Shown piece by piece: positions 14,589 through 15,472 of a stretch of 15,472 nt of DNA. The first letter of the stretch is position 1; each line of letters opens with the position of its first letter. The stretch is from Eubacterium limosum. Its GTDB lineage: Bacteria > Bacillota > Clostridia > Eubacteriales > Eubacteriaceae. Location: positions 1-15,472 of the forward strand of contig CAUEUD010000077.1 in NCBI GenBank assembly GCA_959020865.1. The letters run 5' to 3'. The notes under the pieces are model-generated. The model was given only the letters and a program-made list of their open reading frames with translations. It was not told the origin of the DNA and did no database searches. Made by a program: the position numbers and the translations under genes.

Positions 14589-15472
14589 ATGAATTATCGA
14601 ATGGTTTTTTACGTCATTGGGAATATGATGAAGAGTGAGGCGGCGCTGATGCTGCTGGCGATTATTGTGGCGCTTGTCTATGGAGAGACCGACACCATTG
14701 TCTGGTTTGTTATTCCCATGTTTATACTGATATCCCTGGGCTTTATACTCAGCAACAAAATGCCGGAATACCGGAATTTCTATGCCCGTGAGGGGTTTGT
14801 GGTAGTGGCGCTTTCATGGCTTGTCATGTCCTTTTTCGGTGGGCTGCCGTTCTTTTTAAGCGGCCAGATACCTTCGTTGGTAGACAGCTTTTTTGAATCA
14901 GTTTCGGGTTTTACCACCACAGGCTCCACCATTTTGAGGAACATAGAGGCCCTGCCCAACAGCATGCTGTTCTGGCGCAGCTTTACCCACTGGATCGGCG
15001 GTATGGGGATATTGGTTTTTGTCCTGACCATTATGCCGAAAACAGAAGGGAATTCCATCTATCTCATGCGGGCGGAAATGCCTGGTACCTCTGTGGAAAA
15101 GCTGGTTTCCAAGGTGCGTCCGACGGTAAGAATTCTGTATGGCATTTATTTGGGAATGACAATCCTGCTGATCCTTTTGCTGGTTGTCGGGGGCATGCCG
15201 CTGTTCGACAGCATCATCAACGCTATGGGGACAGCCGGTACAGGCGGATATTCTTTAAAGAATGACAGCATTGCCTATTACAACAGCGCTTATATTGATG
15301 TGGTCCTGACAATTTTTATGCTCATGTTCGCTGTGAATTTTAATCTTTACCATCTGGTGTTCATTAAAAAGGGAAAAGAATTCTTTAAAAGCGAGGAGCT
15401 TCGCTGGTTTATTGGCATTGTGGCAGTGGCCATTGCGCTGATTACCATTGACCTTCTGCCGCAGTATGGAAA
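14589..15472 (+). CDS. trkH: Trk potassium uptake system membrane protein TrkH, 3' end outside window
   Basis: TrkH is the membrane pore of the Trk potassium transporter; four pore loops, each with a filter glycine, line the ion path. The frame is open from ATG 14589 to the window edge (294 codons), so it is cut by the window, not by a mutation. Visible are several hydrophobic helices (about 18-31, 38-55, 70-90, 135-149, 183-203, 237-258, 273-290). The first pore loop SGFTTTGSTI carries filter Gly112, the HWIGGMGILVF helix follows, and the second pore loop is GTAGTGGYS (214-222). The family is usually about 480 residues, so roughly 60 percent is present. A weak AGGA ahead of the ATG overlaps the trkA stop region, consistent with translational coupling. 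Confidence 0.94.
   Translation, partial: MNYRMVFYVIGNMMKSEAALMLLAIIVALVYGETDTIVWFVIPMFILISLGFILSNKMPEYRNFYAREGFVVVALSWLVMSFFGGLPFFLSGQIPSLVDSFFESVSGFTTTGSTILRNIEALPNSMLFWRSFTHWIGGMGILVFVLTIMPKTEGNSIYLMRAEMPGTSVEKLVSKVRPTVRILYGIYLGMTILLILLLVVGGMPLFDSIINAMGTAGTGGYSLKNDSIAYYNSAYIDVVLTIFMLMFAVNFNLYHLVFIKKGKEFFKSEELRWFIGIVAVAIALITIDLLPQYG

Overview
The window looks like a chromosomal segment of a Gram-positive anaerobe of the class Clostridia, with roughly balanced G+C. This is inferred from the AGGAGG-type ribosome binding sites, the extended -10 promoters, the gene order miaB-mutS-mutL-miaA, and protein wording typical of the family. Eubacteriaceae (Eubacterium limosum group) is my best guess, but the sequence alone does not prove it. 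Nearly all genes lie on the + strand and are housekeeping genes. I see no CRISPR array, RNA gene, transposase, prophage or secretion system.

Layout. (1) 1 to about 190: the minus strand encodes an internal piece of a GH88 unsaturated glucuronyl hydrolase, a family common in gut Bacteroidota. It joins directly to a yebC gene that has lost its first ~55 codons. This is most likely an assembly chimera or contig-end artefact. (2) 194-1217: the rest of yebC, a small one-membrane-span protein with a Pro/Thr-rich outer tail, and a strong intrinsic terminator. (3) 1222-9873: an extended -10 promoter followed by nnrE/nnrD fusion, miaB, mutS, mutL and miaA, closely spaced and probably one long transcript. 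A 126-bp inverted-repeat element built from 7-bp units lies between miaB and mutS and supplies the miaB stop codon. (4) 9958-10533: msrA and its terminator. (5) 10584-13101: an extended -10 promoter and a short UvrA-family ATPase that has lost almost all of the UvrB-binding domain. (6) 13119-15472: trkA and the start of trkH, which runs off the window.

How the genes work together. The central operon combines metabolite repair (NnrE/NnrD return damaged NADHX/NADPHX to NAD(P)H), tRNA modification at A37 (MiaA adds the dimethylallyl group, MiaB then methylthiolates it), and DNA mismatch repair (MutS recognises the mismatch, MutL nicks). MsrA repairs oxidised methionine. TrkA and TrkH form a potassium uptake system, TrkA being the cytoplasmic NAD-binding gate and TrkH the pore.

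The points that most deserve a second look are the chimeric left end, the heptamer-based repeat between miaB and mutS, the UvrA relative without a UvrB-binding domain, and a substituted residue in the MutL endonuclease motif. I did not find a clearly new multi-gene system.
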